Assembly: GCA_023386675.1 (NCBI GenBank)
Contig: JAEWJG010000006.1
Span: 1 to 5,061, forward strand
Direction of reading: 5' to 3'
Origin: Actinomycetes bacterium
Lineage (GTDB): Bacteria; Actinomycetota; Actinomycetes; Actinomycetales; Microbacteriaceae
Length of the DNA stretch: 5,061 nucleotides
Below, in pieces: positions 5,048-5,061 of this stretch (the stretch's first letter is position 1; each line of letters opens with the position of its first letter). Under the pieces are notes generated by a model that was not told where the DNA came from, ran no database searches, and worked only from the letters and a program-made list of their open reading frames with translations. The translations under genes and the position numbers were made by a program.

Positions 5048-5061
5048 CCCCCGGCCTGTGC

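Larger units (their letters stand above)
4950..5061. other. Right-edge stretch without a supported gene
   Basis: Apart from the repeats and small hairpin I see no supported gene. Two plus-strand frames remain open to the edge, one from ATG 5008 and one from GTG 4992, but only 18 and 23 codons are visible and neither gives a recognisable protein. ATG 4964 on the plus strand ends after 21 codons. The promoter of the acetyltransferase gene should lie here on the minus strand, but no clear -10/-35 pair was found. Confidence 0.5.

Noticed and set aside
5008..5061. Start of a new plus-strand gene at ATG 5008 after GGAGGAG
   Set aside because: The purine tract touches the ATG, leaving no usable spacing, the 18 visible codons match nothing I recognise, and the tract is part of a repeat; undecidable without sequence past the edge.
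1..5061. CRISPR, tRNA, rRNA, insertion sequence or phage signals
   Set aside because: No regularly spaced longer repeats, tRNA-like folds, terminal inverted repeats or transposase motifs were seen on either strand.

Overview
The window is a compact stretch of chromosome from a GC-rich Gram-positive bacterium. The evidence is a strong G/C bias at third codon positions, actinobacterial protein sequences (the GabT resembles mycobacterial GabT closely along its whole length), and several genes whose -10 box lies exactly 6 bases before the start codon, as in leaderless actinobacterial transcripts. The style is most like Microbacteriaceae (Leifsonia/Microbacterium type), but that placement is inference. 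No rRNA, tRNA, CRISPR array, insertion sequence or phage gene was found.

Layout. (1) Positions 1-523, minus strand: N-terminal part of a PucR-family transcriptional regulator, cut by the left edge. (2) 524-613: a 90-base divergent control region with a promoter for each side and a TGTCGA direct repeat. (3) 614-1975 and 1972-3456, plus strand: gabT and gabD, overlapping by ATGA, a two-gene operon for GABA catabolism. (4) 3481-3505: a perfect 10-bp hairpin that probably terminates gabTD and the converging small gene. (5) 3493-3714, minus: a 73-residue acidic helical protein. (6) 3715-3772: a short divergent promoter region. (7) 3773-4465, plus: a PhzF-family isomerase-like protein. (8) 4491-4949, minus: a GNAT acetyltransferase. 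(9) 4950-5061: non-coding or undetermined sequence at the right edge, with two copies of a 14-base GC(A/G)(G/A)AACGGAGGAG motif and a small hairpin.

How the genes work together. GabT moves the amino group of 4-aminobutyrate to 2-oxoglutarate, giving succinate semialdehyde and glutamate. GabD oxidises the semialdehyde to succinate, which enters the TCA cycle. The PucR-type protein is the obvious candidate regulator, because PucR-type GabR controls gabTDP in Corynebacterium glutamicum. No GABA permease gene lies in the window; it may be beyond the left edge or elsewhere. The 73-aa protein, the PhzF-like protein and the acetyltransferase show no clear functional link to GABA use or to one another.

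The window is mostly ordinary housekeeping and catabolic sequence; I see no convincing new multi-gene system. The points most worth checking are the 14-base repeat at the right edge, the paired TGTCGA sites, the uniform leaderless geometry, and the near-identical 5' ends of gabT and gabD.
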